NCBI GenBank assembly: GCA_032690845.1
Contig: CM064427.1
Span: 19,727,501 to 19,791,500 of the forward strand
DNA: 64,000 nucleotides
Direction: 5' to 3'
Source of the DNA: Eleusine coracana subsp. coracana
Taxonomy: Eukaryota > Streptophyta > Magnoliopsida > Poales > Poaceae
The notes under the pieces were generated by a model. It did not search any database, was not told the origin of the DNA, and saw nothing but the letters and a program-made list of their open reading frames with translations. Shown here piece after piece: positions 45,932 through 56,767 of the stretch. The translations under genes were made by a program, and so were the position numbers. Position 1 is the first letter of the stretch. Each line of letters starts with the position of its first letter.

Positions 45932-46005
45932 CTTGACCTCCCCAGGATTCGAACCTACCAACTCGAGTCTTAAGGCCAAGACAACAACCAATGAGATACG
46001 AAGCA
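45932..46005 (-). ncRNA. tRNA-like segment with A and B boxes (pseudo-tRNA or SINE)
   Basis: On the minus strand TATCTCATTGGTTG (A-box-like, from 45998) and GGTTCGAATCC (a good B box, from 45955) are 43 bp apart. Between them GTCTT-GGCCTT-AAGAC can form an anticodon-like stem. The acceptor stem does not close cleanly. I infer a tRNA-derived sequence rather than a functional tRNA. Confidence 0.42.
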
Positions 46006-46908
46006 ATTGTATTTAACTTTGAAACGGATGAGGAAAATATATTACCATTCCTAAATTGTTTTTGTTTTTTATTATTACCCTATTGATAGGCTGTGTTTGT
46101 GTTGAAAATCGTTTTAATATAAAAGAAATCTATAAAAGAACCGTTTATGTAGAAAAACTTATTTTATTCACTTTGTTGATCCGGCCCACTATTCCTCTTT
46201 CCTTCGAATTTTATAAGAAGGGTTTTTCTTTCTCTCTCTCGACCCATCTTGGCCCGATTCAGTCAGTTAACCCATCATGCCGAAAATGCAGCCCGGGCTC
46301 ACAACGTTGTTTCCGTTTTCATTATAAGGAATACGATTTCAGGATTCCACGAAATGCGTATCCATTAAAAGAAAGCATAGTTCCGCAGCTTAAACTGATT
46401 CTTTCATAAGTGTAACATGGATCAAATAAATCTTAAAATTATAGCAAAAAATACACTGAATTAGAAATGCCATATTACATGTGTATACCAAATTTGAATC
46501 CCAAAATCATCATATTTTGAGTGTAGCAAAAACAACAAATCAAAGGTGAGTTTTTGTCTTTTTGAATCTCCAAAGATATATTGAATTTTGAACTCAATTT
46601 TGGTGTGTGGTTGTTCCAGGACAACACCAGCATGTACCCTTTTTTTGTGAATTATTTGCAATTTGTTTGCATAAAAATGTATTCAAATTTTGCTTTGTGA
46701 CTATGAAGTTGTGGGGTTTAAAGAGAAATCAATAGTAAATTGAACTTACCCGTGTGTATATTCTTCAAACAAAATATATGAAAACATTCTTTGTCCAAAT
46801 ACATATAAGGTATATATCCACACAAAGTTTCACTTCAAAATTCAAAAAGATTAATAAGATGGGTGTGTCACTTACCTTAACCCTCATTCGAGTTGCTCTT
46901 GTGTTGGT
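46006..46908. other. Probable 5' internal region of Athila-like element, non-coding
   Basis: Includes the second copy of the 44207 repeat (46388-46435). 46440-46870 is AT-rich with TTTGTGTGTGG-like words and precedes the ORF at 46925. No primer site or LTR was identified. Confidence 0.35.
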
Positions 46909-48270
46909 TTGCTTAAGTGTGCAGTGATGAATAAGATGAAGCGAGCTTTAAGCAAAATGAAGAATAAGGTGATGAGGAGCTCGAGCAATGCAAGTCTTAC
47001 ACCTTCAATGGTGTACAACACGCACTCCTATCATCAACGTCTTGAGAAAGAGCTAGAAGAAAACGAATCGGTTGAGGAACCAACAGAAGTGGGGTCGGGA
47101 ACAATGCCGAATTTCAGCAATGTTCAACTCTGACTCGACACCGACAACGACCTCAACTTGGTTGGGAAGAGAGAACGTGATATCTATCGGATGATCACCG
47201 ACTGGTCTTACGTTCCTATGCGAACATATGATCCGGACTTTCTTTCCAACATAGGTATGGATACTGAATTTGCTTCTATCTTTCATGCTATGGGATGAGA
47301 TGGTTTTGTTCCGGTAGATGAGCCTTGCTCTCGCTTGCTTACCATTCAGTTCTTATGCACCCTTAAGTAGGATAGTGATAGGATTTCGTTTCGATTCAAT
47401 GGAATCGAAATCTCACTCACTTGGAGGCAATTCAGTGATTTGCTAGGTTTTTCTCCTATTGTTGTTTTGGATTTTCATTCAAAAATTTCAGTTTTAACAA
47501 AAGCAGCTTTTGGAAGGAAATAACAGGCATACCCTTGTCTTCTCACCTAGGAATATGGATATCCGTAATCCTACTTTGCGTTTTATGCATAAATAGTTGG
47601 CAATGATTTTGTTCCCTAGAAAGGATGTTAGAACCATACGTGGGGATGAAATGTTTCTTCTCTACTGCATGGTTAATATAATCAAAGTCTCCAATGTCAT
47701 AGCCAAGGGTAAGCAATGAGTCGAAGTTATTAAACAAGTAGGAAATTATGAATTTACGTCCCTGATCTATCGCCTTGTGCACAATCTTGATCATGCTTGT
47801 AGGAAATGCATTCTTCATGGATCCACTCTTTTGACTCGGTGACATATGAAACACAGGTATGCCACATTTATCTTTACGTTGAGCTCCACATATCAGCCTT
47901 TAGAGGTAGGATTTTTGAGGCATCATAAGCCTTGGTGAGGAATATATACACTTTGAGCGATGTGAGTGAATCATTTGAGGAATTTAGATTTAACACAAAA
48001 ATTAATAACCTCCAGGCTAAAGTCGATCAAAGAGAGTAGGTGTAATGGTAGTCCTACAAACTGTTCTGTCTTCCAACCGCCCAAGATTTGGAGAAGCTAC
48101 AATGCCCCCACAAGTAATAGAAGGTGAAGTAAGTGTGCCAACTTATTCAATACTTTGTAGAGTGTCTTAGTTATGCACTTGGGTATATGTTAGAGATAGG
48201 ACATTGTAGCAACTCCTGATCAACACAAACCTGAGTTCTGCCTTCACTCGGGATAAGCAAAGGTTCAGCT
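46909..48270 (+). pseudogene. Athila-like internal ORF, heavily degraded
   Basis: Begins near MNKMKRALSKMKNKVMRSSS (46927) with a basic start and an acidic linker (EKELEENESVEEPTE). It then passes stops through RDIYRMITDWSYVPM, LTIQFLCTLK, FNGIEISLTWRQFSDLLGF, NPTLRFMHK and LLYCMVNIIK, motifs typical of the long ORF of Athila-group elements. More than ten stops occur by 47850. The tail 47836-47990 is homologous to 11341-11500 in the non-autonomous gypsy element, linking the two families. No RT or integrase was found. Confidence 0.6.
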
Positions 48271-48275
48271 TGGCC

Positions 48276-48293
48276 GGGGGGGGGGGGGGGGGG
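48276..48293. repeat. Poly-G run at polypurine tract/LTR junction
   Basis: G18 lies exactly where the polypurine tract meets the LTR start (elsewhere GGCTAAGTGTGGGGGACT then TGTTGA). Expansion here has erased the TG start of the LTR. Confidence 0.85.
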
Positions 48294-49781
48294 ACGGTCG
48301 TTAAGTACCAATTTTGACTATTAATATACCTTTAAAAGTAGGAAGACTTAGTATTTCATACCCGCGTGTTAGTGAGGAATAATAAGTTTCCACTTGTCCT
48401 TGGAGATTTGTGTGCATGCAGGGATTTGATATAAAAGAAGTGGAGAAACAGAGCATAATCCAAAAAAACACCGTTCCAGCCAATGGGACGGTGCCAACTA
48501 GACTTCCCTCAGATTGCATTCATGGCTGCACAGGATTCCTCCATAGAACAACAGCTTAAAACACAAGAGGACCCACTTGTCTCGCACCCCAAGGAAGCAC
48601 AGGGCCAGAGGCCCCACTCCCTGGTCGGGCGACCAAGGGGGTGGTCGGCCGACCTGGTCCTGAGACGGTTTGGCCTCCCCTTCCATGTGTCACTCTCTCA
48701 GCTCTTTGGCAATATCGGTGGCCCGAGGTCTATGGCGGTCACTCTCCAGTACCGACCTATGGGACCTATATTGAGAAGGGGAGAGCTCCACACTCACACT
48801 CACACAAACACACTCAAGAGTTATTCATTTCCCTCTTTCACTTAGTAGTTTCCTAGTCCTAGTGGATTTTAGTTTAGGGGGAGCCTTGCTCAAGTCTCCA
48901 AGTCATAGGGGTATTGGTATGGCTCTTGTATCCTTTTCTTTATTCTATTGTATTATGACTTTGTTTTATTTAATTAATATAGTTTTCCATATAGTTGTGC
49001 TTATGATATGTGTTCCTTGGTTATATATCATATTCATGTCATAGGACTTTATGCTTTCATGATGATATAGACTTGCTACCTTGTTGTCATGATTGGCATA
49101 TACCTTGACTATAGTCTAAATATTATAATGCAAGTTGTACTTTAGTCTAGTTGTTGTGCCTTATTATGGGTTTGATATCCAATTAGGTTTGAGGAAGCTC
49201 TAGTGTTTGACTGTGCTAGAGTTCTACTTAAATGTGTAAGCACGGTGAGACGGCCAGGTAGTATCAATCACCTCGTAATCCATGGTTTGCAATGGTAGGC
49301 AGTAGGTGACGACAACCCTATCTGTCATTTGTACTCCTCCATGTTCTGCTACGACATGTGTCCAAGACGGAGTTGTCTTGTGTATGCCGGACATGAATCT
49401 GTACACGAAGTGTTGAGTGCATTAGACTATGACTAGTATAGACTTGCTTGTAATTGTTTGACTATGTGACTATATAGATAGACTAACATTAGAGATATGG
49501 CTTTACTCTCCTAACTAAAACTCACTAGAGACTTAGGACCTTTTATTTATCTCTAGAAATGATGCTATGTGTGTCACACTACCTCTATCCTTATTATACT
49601 TACCCCTGTATAAACTCTAAGTACTAATACTAATCTTTATATCTATGTTACTATTAACAATCATATATTCATGCTACGCATTCCTTTGGTAGAACTATAA
49701 ATGACAAGATATTGGAGCAATCCTTTGGTGAAATGCTACAACGGTATTTTTCGTGCACTTGCAGAATTTACTCCATTGACA
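48294..49781 (+). repeat. Athila-like gypsy LTR (~1.49 kb) with internal sequence on both sides
   Basis: The start GGTCGTTAAGTACCAATTTT matches the LTR at 58727 (GGTCCTTAAGTACCAATTTT). The end is CTCCATTGACA. U3 contains GGTCGGGCGACC (48623-48634) and GGTCGGCCGACC (48643-48654). CCTATATTGAG (about 48766) is the TATA-like site. Coding remnants and the polypurine tract lie to its left, and a primer-binding site to its right. Confidence 0.7.
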
Positions 49782-49805
49782 CTGAGGTGCATCTTTATAA
49801 TTATG

Positions 49806-49828
49806 TCTGGCGCCCTTGCTAGGGATGA
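49806..49828 (+). other. Primer-binding site, Athila type
   Basis: TCTGGCGCCCTTGCTAGGGA resembles the TTTGGCGCCGTTGCCGGGGA primer site of Athila-group elements, 24 bp after the LTR end. Confidence 0.6.
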
Positions 49829-50410
49829 TTATATCAATGTAACTTAGCAAAGGCCAACAACAGACTGTTAAGTTCATGGCTGCTGAGTTGCAAACACAAA
49901 TCAAGGTGAGGTTCAGGCTCAACAAACTATGCCCCTCTCGCCTAATACGTATCCTAATCCTATATTTCTTGCCATCACCGCTGACACAACTACAATAATT
50001 ATTTTTAGTAACATGCCATAACCGACTTTTATGGCGTACTTTACGTTCACCACCATGAATATGTTACTAATTTGCACTAAAAATAGTGATAGACACAATG
50101 CTCGTCACTAAAAGCTATCATGAACAAATAAAAAAAATGGAGGGACTTGCCTGGTATCGTCGTGGCCCCTCGGGAAGGAAAGAGGGGCTGTCATGGGGAG
50201 CGCACCGTTGGGGAGGAGGCTCGCCGCCGCCCGCAAGAGGAGGGGGACCACTGCTGCCATCGCCTGTAAGGAGGGGGCCTGCTCATCTTGTTGCTTATGT
50301 GGCTCCTGCTGAAGGATCCTGCGTCGAGGAAGCCCGTGGCCAGATCTGCGCCCGCCATAATGAGGGGTGGTGCCAGTGGATCAGTGGCGGGTAAAGGAGT
50401 GCCAAGTGGT
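49829..50410. other. 5' internal leader and unassigned GC-rich DNA
   Basis: 49829-49960 looks like a short gag leader (a MAAELQTQIKV frame at 49880). 49980-50130 is AT-rich. 50140-50400 turns GC-rich (GGCTCGCCGCCGCCCGC), unlike its surroundings. No gene recognised. Confidence 0.4.
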
Positions 50411-50579
50411 GTCAGGGGAATATATCAACGATGTCACATGGATGGGATTATCGTCGTACCCGCGTACACAACAACAGACAGAACGACTCCATTTGGCATG
50501 TCAGGGGAATATATCAATGATGTCACATGGACGGGATTATGGTCGTGACCGCGTACTCAGTGACAGATAGAACGACTCC
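50411..50579. repeat. Tandem duplication, 89-bp period
   Basis: GTCAGGGGAATATATCAACG starts at 50411 and recurs at 50500 (one or two mismatches); each copy runs 80 bp to AGAACGACTCC, with a 9-bp spacer. Confidence 0.9.
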
Positions 50580-50587
50580 GTCTGCTC

Positions 50588-50815
50588 CCCCCACTGCGAG
50601 TGGGGTCGAGTGCCTTCACCTCGTTCGACCTGACAAATGCGGTGAGATGAGTCACGCCTTGCCTGACCCCCGCGGACGGGGTTGAGCGCATCCCACCATG
50701 ACTGACCCTCATGAGTGGAGTTTGACACAATCCGTCTCGCCTGACGCCCACGGACGGGGTCGAGTGCATTCCACCTAGCCTGAACCCCATGAGCGGGGTC
50801 GAGCGCGCCTGGAAC
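50588..50815. repeat. Minisatellite, 39-bp period
   Basis: Units beginning CTGA(C/A)CC(C/T) start at 50663, 50702, 50741 and 50780 (period 39), with GGACGGGGTCGAG as core. Less regular units extend to the left. Confidence 0.85.
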
Positions 50816-51397
50816 TCGACAAAGGGGAGTAAGAATGAGCATTAAATGCCCTCTATGATGATGAAGCATGCGTGCGCTAATAATATTGCATATGCATGTC
50901 TGTGGTTATACAGCCAACTACTGTCAGTCATCCATCCTACTGAAGACGGGGAGATGATTAAACACTGATGACCTTGAGAGTGATGGGAGGGAGAAGCAAG
51001 GCGTGACAGCATGAATTAATGAAGACAATTCCAACGGGCATGAGCCAAACATGAACAACACCACGGTTGACCAAAGAAGAGGGCTGGATTTTGCTCGCCT
51101 TGCTCGACCTTCGAAGATGGGGTTTAGACAGGGCAGAAAGTTAACAAAGGTGAACGCCCACCTAACATCCAACCTTAAATGCAGAGATGAGCGTGTGGCC
51201 ACAGTACGTGCTATACTAGCCTCTACACCTACCTGCTCAAATCACGATCAAAGTCACACAGATGGATAAGCCAGGTGTAATGATCACTCCCTTGCTTCAC
51301 GGAGTCGATGAGTAAGAGAGCACACAATAGATTCAACATGTTGACTACAGTGCTGATGGGATGTAGCCGATTGAGGCCAAGATCGAAGCCGAGGGTA
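50816..51397. other. Unassigned DNA
   Basis: No coding sequence or element recognised. It adjoins the end of the minus-strand LTR at 51398, where an internal region would be expected. Confidence 0.35.
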
Positions 51398-52329
51398 TGT
51401 TGACTCCAGCGGTCACTCATGGTAATAAACAGCAAGTGTACGACTGTCAAAGTAGCTTTCACCGATGAGTATTCCAAGGGTATCAAAATCCACGGGGAAT
51501 GTGTGTGGACTATCAAAGAATCGGACTCATCCAAGGACAACAAGAATATGGTAGGTGAGGGTAGAGAGGATTCTAGGATGGATTGGACCAAGGACAAGGT
51601 AAGGTCGAACTCTAATGCTTACTTCGGGCGCTGGCTTCCCCCTGGTCTGCCAGGACGTTCCAGTCTATAGCTCTACGATGTACCCGAACATGGAGGGTTA
51701 CTAAGGACGGACAGGACTAGCACCACCTGCGGTCTACCTTTTCAATCTGTGGAGCACATGACAATCAAAGGTAATATATAGCCTAGACACCAGGCCTATG
51801 CTATGAATTACTACTCTAATCTTGATCAAAGACTAAAGCATTCAATTACGAACGATAAACCCATAAGCATGTAAAGAGCAGATCTTATTGAATTAAAGGA
51901 ACAATACCATAGAAGAATCCTGAAGACTTACTTGAAATGGCAAGACTCCATCGAGGAACAAGCTTAGGGAAGAGTGCCGACAGGCCGGCACTTCTCGGAA
52001 CTACCCCTCACTCTCTCCCTATTCTCTAAGCACTAAGGAGGTAGTGCTTTGCCTTTTTGAGTGGAGCTCAAGTGTTTCTCTTCTTCTCTGTGTGAGTGTG
52101 AAGACACACCCTCCTATTTATAACCTCTATAAGTCGACAAAGGGGAGTAACAGCCAAGAAAGACCCTGCCCACCGCCTTCAGGGATCAACCAGGAGCCTC
52201 CACGTGCAAGCCCAGGAGAAAAGGGCGCAGGCCTAGGTCGGCCGACCTAGGGGGGTCGGCCGACCTGTGGCTGAGCCCTCTTGGCTTGTGCTTCCTCAGG
52301 GTGGCTGCCAGGTGGGTCCTCATCCCAGA
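51398..52329 (-). repeat. Athila-like gypsy LTR, cut by the Tat-like insertion
   Basis: The left end TGTTGACTCC corresponds to an LTR 3' end on the minus strand. The interior shares GAGTATTCCAAGG and GGGTTACTAAGG-type blocks with other LTRs here. Minus-strand TATA: AGGTTATAAATAGGAG (about 52115). Upstream of it are CTAGGTCGGCCGACCTAG (52233-52250, a perfect 18-bp palindrome) and GGTCGGCCGACC (52254-52265). It ends abruptly at 52329 where TGTCGGGG of the next LTR starts. Confidence 0.62.
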
Positions 52330-52674
52330 TGTCGGGGTCGTTTTGTGTGTTTCTTCGGTGTAGTGCTGAAAATGGGCCCTTCAATCCATGGTAACACAAG
52401 ACGCCGATTTAGACAGGTTCGGGCCTCCCGAAGGATAATAACCCTACGTCCTGTGTTTATGGAATTTGTATTGATATGTCTAGATCATAGATCTAGATGA
52501 GGAGGGTAGACCTCGATAATGATGTCTAGTTGAGGGAGGTCCCTGCCCCTCCTTACATATCCGGGGGGATGGGGTTACATGGCGGAGTCCTAGTCTATCT
52601 ACTATACATATCCAAGTAGGAGTCTATCTCTTCTTTTCTTGTATGAGAGGTACCCAAGATACATGTTATCGACA
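52330..52674 (-). repeat. Tat-like LTR (345 bp)
   Basis: On the minus strand it starts TGTCGATAAC and ends CGACCCCGACA. It contains GGAGGCCCGAACCTG, typical of the downstream part of Tat LTRs, and minus-strand ATATGTAAGGAGGGGCAG as TATA-proximal sequence. Confidence 0.7.
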
Positions 52675-52955
52675 GAAGCCCCCGAGAGTCTTGTAAGCTT
52701 GATGATAACCTTTAGTAGCTTCCCGACTGGTTTGTGCCATATAGAATGCTTCAGCTTCATATCAGCGAGCTTGTAAGGGTCACAAAGATCTAAAAAAGTT
52801 TTCGAGAAATATGTTGGTGCACCGAATAGGTGCACCTAATTAGGTGTATCCCCTGACTCTTGTATCATTTGAAAATTGCAAATAATGCAAGAGTCCAAAA
52901 CAAGAATAGTCGTGTTGGCTCTCCTTAGGGCAAAATCACTCAAATCATCAATTCT

Positions 52956-53195
52956 GAGTGATAAATAACTCAGTAGAATGACATCAATCATTATCGAGTG
53001 ATAGATGGCTTAGACAAGTGACTTCAATCCCCACTGAGTGGTAGATGACTCAAACTAATGACTTCAATCATTGCCGAGTGCTATATGATATACTCGGGTG
53101 ACATCACTCACAACCGAGTGATATTGAGTTCAAACGGGTGACATCAATCACAACCAAGTGAACATGGCCTCATGACATCAATCATAGCCAAATGA
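52956..53195. repeat. Minisatellite, exact 40-bp period, six units
   Basis: GAGTG (AAGTG in the last) begins units at 52956, 52996, 53036, 53076, 53116 and 53156. Each has GTGACnTCAATC-like core at +22. Degenerate copies continue to about 53420. Confidence 0.92.
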
Positions 53196-53420
53196 CATAA
53201 ACTTTGGTCGAGTGGCCTATGAGTGATTATGAATCAAACGGGCGACATCAATCACAACCGAGTGATCGAGGCTTAATGACATCAATCATAACCAAGTACT
53301 AAGTTACCATGACTTCAATCATGATTAAGTAACATTTCCCTAAGAATAGTAATTACTCGTATCTTTGAGCTTTATTTTCACTATTCTAGACTGACTTCAA
53401 TCAGTCAAGTGATGCTTGAT

Positions 53421-53810
53421 ATTTCGCGTATATGAGCATCAAGTCAAAGCGACATGATCATGAAATCATGCTTTAAATGATTATGGCATCAACCATTTTT
53501 GATAAGCACTTCTCTTCAAAGAAGTACATATTGATAGCAAGCTACTGTTATATGATCATCAAATCATATATTTTTATTATATTATGGCATCAACCATAAA
53601 TTTGATAAAAAGTGCTTCTCTTCAAAGAAGCCCCCGAGACAATCGCCATTATAAGTAGCAGCTATGCCCAACTCAGAATATCATGTCCGAGTGGCAGCGG
53701 CACTCAACTCAAGATGATAAGGTCGAGTGAAGAAGGAAGTGGAGGTTGTCGTAGCCACCGACCGCTGACGAAGTGATGACCGAGTGAAGCCGATGGTCTC
53801 ATATGTGGCC
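53421..53810. other. Spacer between minisatellites
   Basis: Contains two related blocks, ATCATGAAATCATGCTTT...TTATGGCATCAACCAT and ATCATCAAATCATATATT...TTATGGCATCAACCAT (about 53457 and 53545), each followed by GTGCTTCTCTTCAAAGAAG-like sequence. No coding sequence. Confidence 0.5.
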
Positions 53811-53945
53811 GACCAATGGTGGCGGTCAGAGCGGGTGTAGCAGACCGATGGTGGCAGTCGGAGCTATAAGCCGACCGATGAAGGCAGTCGGAACTGGCAT
53901 GATCGATCGATGAAGGTGGTCGGAGCTGTAAGCCGACCGATGAGG
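53811..53945. repeat. Minisatellite, ~31-bp period
   Basis: GACCGATGnnGGCAGTCGG-type units begin at 53811, 53843, 53873, about 53903 and 53935. Confidence 0.88.
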
Positions 53946-54462
53946 CGAGGAAATCACTCTGTTTTGAGTGGTGTATCCACCTATCCGTCATAAATATTCC
54001 TGACAATGAAGAAAGTTATAATAATTAGTTATAATTAATATTGTTTGCTTGATAAAATATTTTAATAAGACAAAGAAATCAGTCGACTGAAAAATCAAGT
54101 CTATCCATTTTTTCTCCTTTAAATAGACCGACTAGCGCATAGCAGCGTATTCACGTGTTAGCAACAAGACCGATCCACTATAGGATACTTAGGACAAAAC
54201 ATAAAGAGCTTGGATCTCGGTTTGCCATAACAATATCGGTCATAATTTACTCTTGCATAGCAATCAGAGCCAGTTGACACATGACCTCTCGCAACTTTGG
54301 CTTTGGGTTTATTGTAGTGGCAGTCTATCACGTAGGAAAGAAGTTTTATACCTTAGTTGCTTATCGGCATAAGACCAAAAAAAAGACCAAATCACAATAT
54401 AAGATGCAATAAATCGGTTGAGGCAGAAGCCAAAAAAGATGAAACTAAAACAGACGACATTG
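53946..54462. other. Non-coding spacer inside Tat-like element
   Basis: No gene or tandem repeat recognised. Confidence 0.4.
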
Positions 54463-54612
54463 GTCATATGGTGTCAGGGCTGAAGCACTACTGAAAGGTC
54501 ACCGACTGACATGGATCATATGGTGTCAAGGCCGAGGCACTACTGAAAGGTCACCAACCGACATGGGTCATACAGAGACGACGCACTATTGAAAGGTCAC
54601 CGACCGACATGT
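54463..54612. repeat. Tandem repeat, ~52-bp period, three units
   Basis: Units begin TCATAnG at 54463, 54516 and 54568; each ends CTGAAAGGTCACCGACCGACATG-like. Confidence 0.9.
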
Positions 54613-54899
54613 GTACTGCTAGGTTCACAAAAAAGTGGGAAAACACGTGTATAGATACACAAATAGCCCCCTGGCTCAATTGTTTAATGCGAAGGATTAA
54701 ATAACCGAGGCAATATAAAAATGAATAAAGCCTTAAAAAGAGCACTGATTAAAAAGCCCAACTTTACTCATCAAAGATCCTATGACCTCCTGCTTAGAAA
54801 ACAAAGACAAGCGGCCGTGGGAAAAATTATAAAGGACATGAACCCAAAACCTCAAAAATAAATCAAGAAAGTATAAAGATACTTAGCTTTGATATTCGG

Positions 54900-55420
54900 C
54901 GAGTTGAAGAGGAGCCCTCGAGCGTATTGATATTTTTGGCGAGTGGTCGAACATCGAAGTCGAGCCATTATGTTGCTGGAACATCGAAGCTCAGAGTAGT
55001 TGGCTTGTGTCACCAAGTAGCCGAAGGTGTCACCGAGTGTGTTGACCGAGACGCCAAAGCGCTAAATTGTCGAAGGTGTCGCCGAGTGGCCGAAACACCA
55101 AAACACAAAGTCGAAGGCGTCACCGGATAGCCGAGTGGCCAAAATAAAGCACCAAGTTGTTGAGTATCGAGTCACCAAGTGGATGACCGGCACGTCGAAC
55201 TATCAAGTCGTCGAAGGCATCGCCGATTGACCGAGTGGGTGAAAACCCAAAGTGCCAAGTCATTGACAACATCGCTGAGTAGCTGAGTGGCCGTCGAATC
55301 GTCGTGGTGCAGCGATGTCGCCGAGTGGCCGAGTCAAGGCGATGTCGCCGAGTGGCCGAGTCGCGACGATGTTGCCGAGTGACCAAGCCAGCGTGTCGTG
55401 ACAATGTTGCCAAGTCATCG
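54900..55420. repeat. Degenerate GCCGAGTGGCCGA minisatellite
   Basis: Dense CGAGTGGCCGA/GTCGAAGGTGTC words. The most regular part has a 27-bp period, with GATGT(C/T)GCCGAGTG at 55314, 55341 and 55368. Confidence 0.85.
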
Positions 55421-55847
55421 GAGACATCATGTCATGATCGTATTGCAGGGTGGTCGAGTTGATGACGGAGTAGCCCCTAAGCGTGTCGCTGGATCATCAA
55501 GTGCAGCTCATCAGGCGGTCATCAATATGACGATTGATCAGGTTTCCAACTGACACATTGAATCATTGGTACAGATGCCCACGCATGCCATCTTGTTGTT
55601 GATGCACGCTCGTGTCAAGACATGCCGATCTCCACGTGTGTAGAGCGGCTTGCAATGGGTTCCTGGTAGCAAGACTGTTATACACCTACACGCATGCATG
55701 GTCCTTATACGCAGCACATATTAGTCTAATTAGCCTTTAAGGTAAATCTTACACAAGTACAAAATACTAAGAGATTTATAGAATAAAGAAAAGAGGAAGG
55801 AAATAAATCTTCCCTTGACTTATGCAACACATGAGTCTAATTGTGAG
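55421..55847. other. Non-coding DNA before truncated LTR copy
   Basis: No gene recognised. Confidence 0.4.
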
Positions 55848-55999
55848 ATGTCCCTTGAGGGAGGTCCCTGCCCCTCCTTATATATCCTGGGGGACAGGGT
55901 TACATGGCAGAGTCCTAGTCGGTCTGCTATACATATCCAAGTAGGAGTCTATCTCTACTTTCCTTGTATGAGAGGTACCCCAGGTACATGTCATCGACA
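55848..55999 (-). repeat. Truncated second copy of Tat-like LTR
   Basis: Aligns with 52526-52674 (TTGAGGGAGGTCCCTGCCCC, then CCAAGTAGGAGTCTATCTC) and ends at the same TCGACA boundary. Sequence left of 55848 is unrelated. Confidence 0.82.
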
Positions 56000-56767
56000 T
56001 TACCCTTTTTGCCTGTAGAACATCGCACTCATAGTGTAGTGCCTGATAATTTGCTACCGGAGCATAACCTCCCCAAATGGTGAGTTTGTGGGAATGGCTG
56101 GCTATGAGGCAGAGTCTTTCTTTCACCTCCTCAACGGGGGGTCAGAGGAAGAGTCTGACTTAGGGCACAACGAGACTAGCAACCACCCCTCCCACGAGTG
56201 TCTCATGGTTCACATGGAAGATGAACCCAACCAAGAGGGCGCCAATCCGATTTGAAACCCCGCGACTAACATCCCGAGAAATCCTCCATCTGTCATGCAA
56301 TCGGAGCAGCTGCAAGCATGCTGTGAAGAACTCCAGGAGGAATACGAGATTGATTGTGAGCTCATCATGCCAACCACCGAAGGACGCGCCCATGCTAGGC
56401 CTCACAATGTCACATCGCCTAAGCGAGCCAAAATCTTGTTGTGGTGGCAGCCTTTCTTCAGATGCCCTTGATGCCTGCAATGCTTGAAGCTCGACAAGCC
56501 TAGCAAGAAGACACAACATGCTCGCACAAGCAGCTAACTAGCAAGTTGAGAGCTTGTTGTCCTGGCAGCAAATGAGGACATCAATCCTATGGATACACGT
56601 AACACTCCTCCAATTCTGGACTTGCAAGGTCCAATAACTAGAGCTCGTGCACGACGAGTAAATTGAGAGGTGAGCTCGTTACTACGTTATATGTTACTTT
56701 TTGAGAATGGTTTGCTACCTAATGATTATATTATGATTAGGAACCATAGAGAGGACTAGGAGATGAT
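56000..56767 (+). pseudogene. 3' end of a gypsy-type internal region
   Basis: A plus-strand frame with stops reads EELQEEYEIDCELIMPTTEG (about 56325-56385) and then LDLQGPITRARARRVN (about 56620-56668), which resembles the C-terminal GPITRxRA motif of plant Ty3/gypsy polyproteins. The region 56140-56230 is acidic. No enzyme domain remains. It leads directly into the LTR at ~56768. Confidence 0.45.

Larger units (their letters stand above)
52330..55999 (-). mobile_element. Tat-like non-autonomous element filled with tandem repeats
   Basis: A complete short LTR (52330-52674) and a second partial copy of its start (55848-55999) bracket 3.2 kb without any retroviral ORF. On the minus strand a G-rich tract, CTCTCGGGGGCTTCTG, precedes the LTR start TGTCGATAAC, typical of the polypurine tract of Tat elements. 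The interior consists largely of four unrelated minisatellites. The right LTR copy is truncated and the flanks (CCAGA and TTACC) do not match, so the element is rearranged or deleted. Confidence 0.55.

Noticed and set aside
46056..46409. 117-codon plus-strand ORF with hydrophobic start (MFLFFIITLLIGCVCV)
   Set aside because: Looks like a signal peptide but continues into repeat sequence shared with 44207; no domain and no gene context.
52233..52265. Palindromes as transcription terminators
   Set aside because: They precede the LTR TATA box, lack a T-run and occur in a eukaryotic promoter setting.
52956..53195. CRISPR-like array (regular 40-bp period)
   Set aside because: Units are contiguous and diverged along their whole length, without unique spacers; this is a minisatellite in a plant retroelement.
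56160..56519. 119-codon minus-strand ORF
   Set aside because: The plus-strand frame there (EELQEEYEIDCEL, then GPITRARA) fits a gypsy polyprotein tail better; the minus ORF is its shadow.
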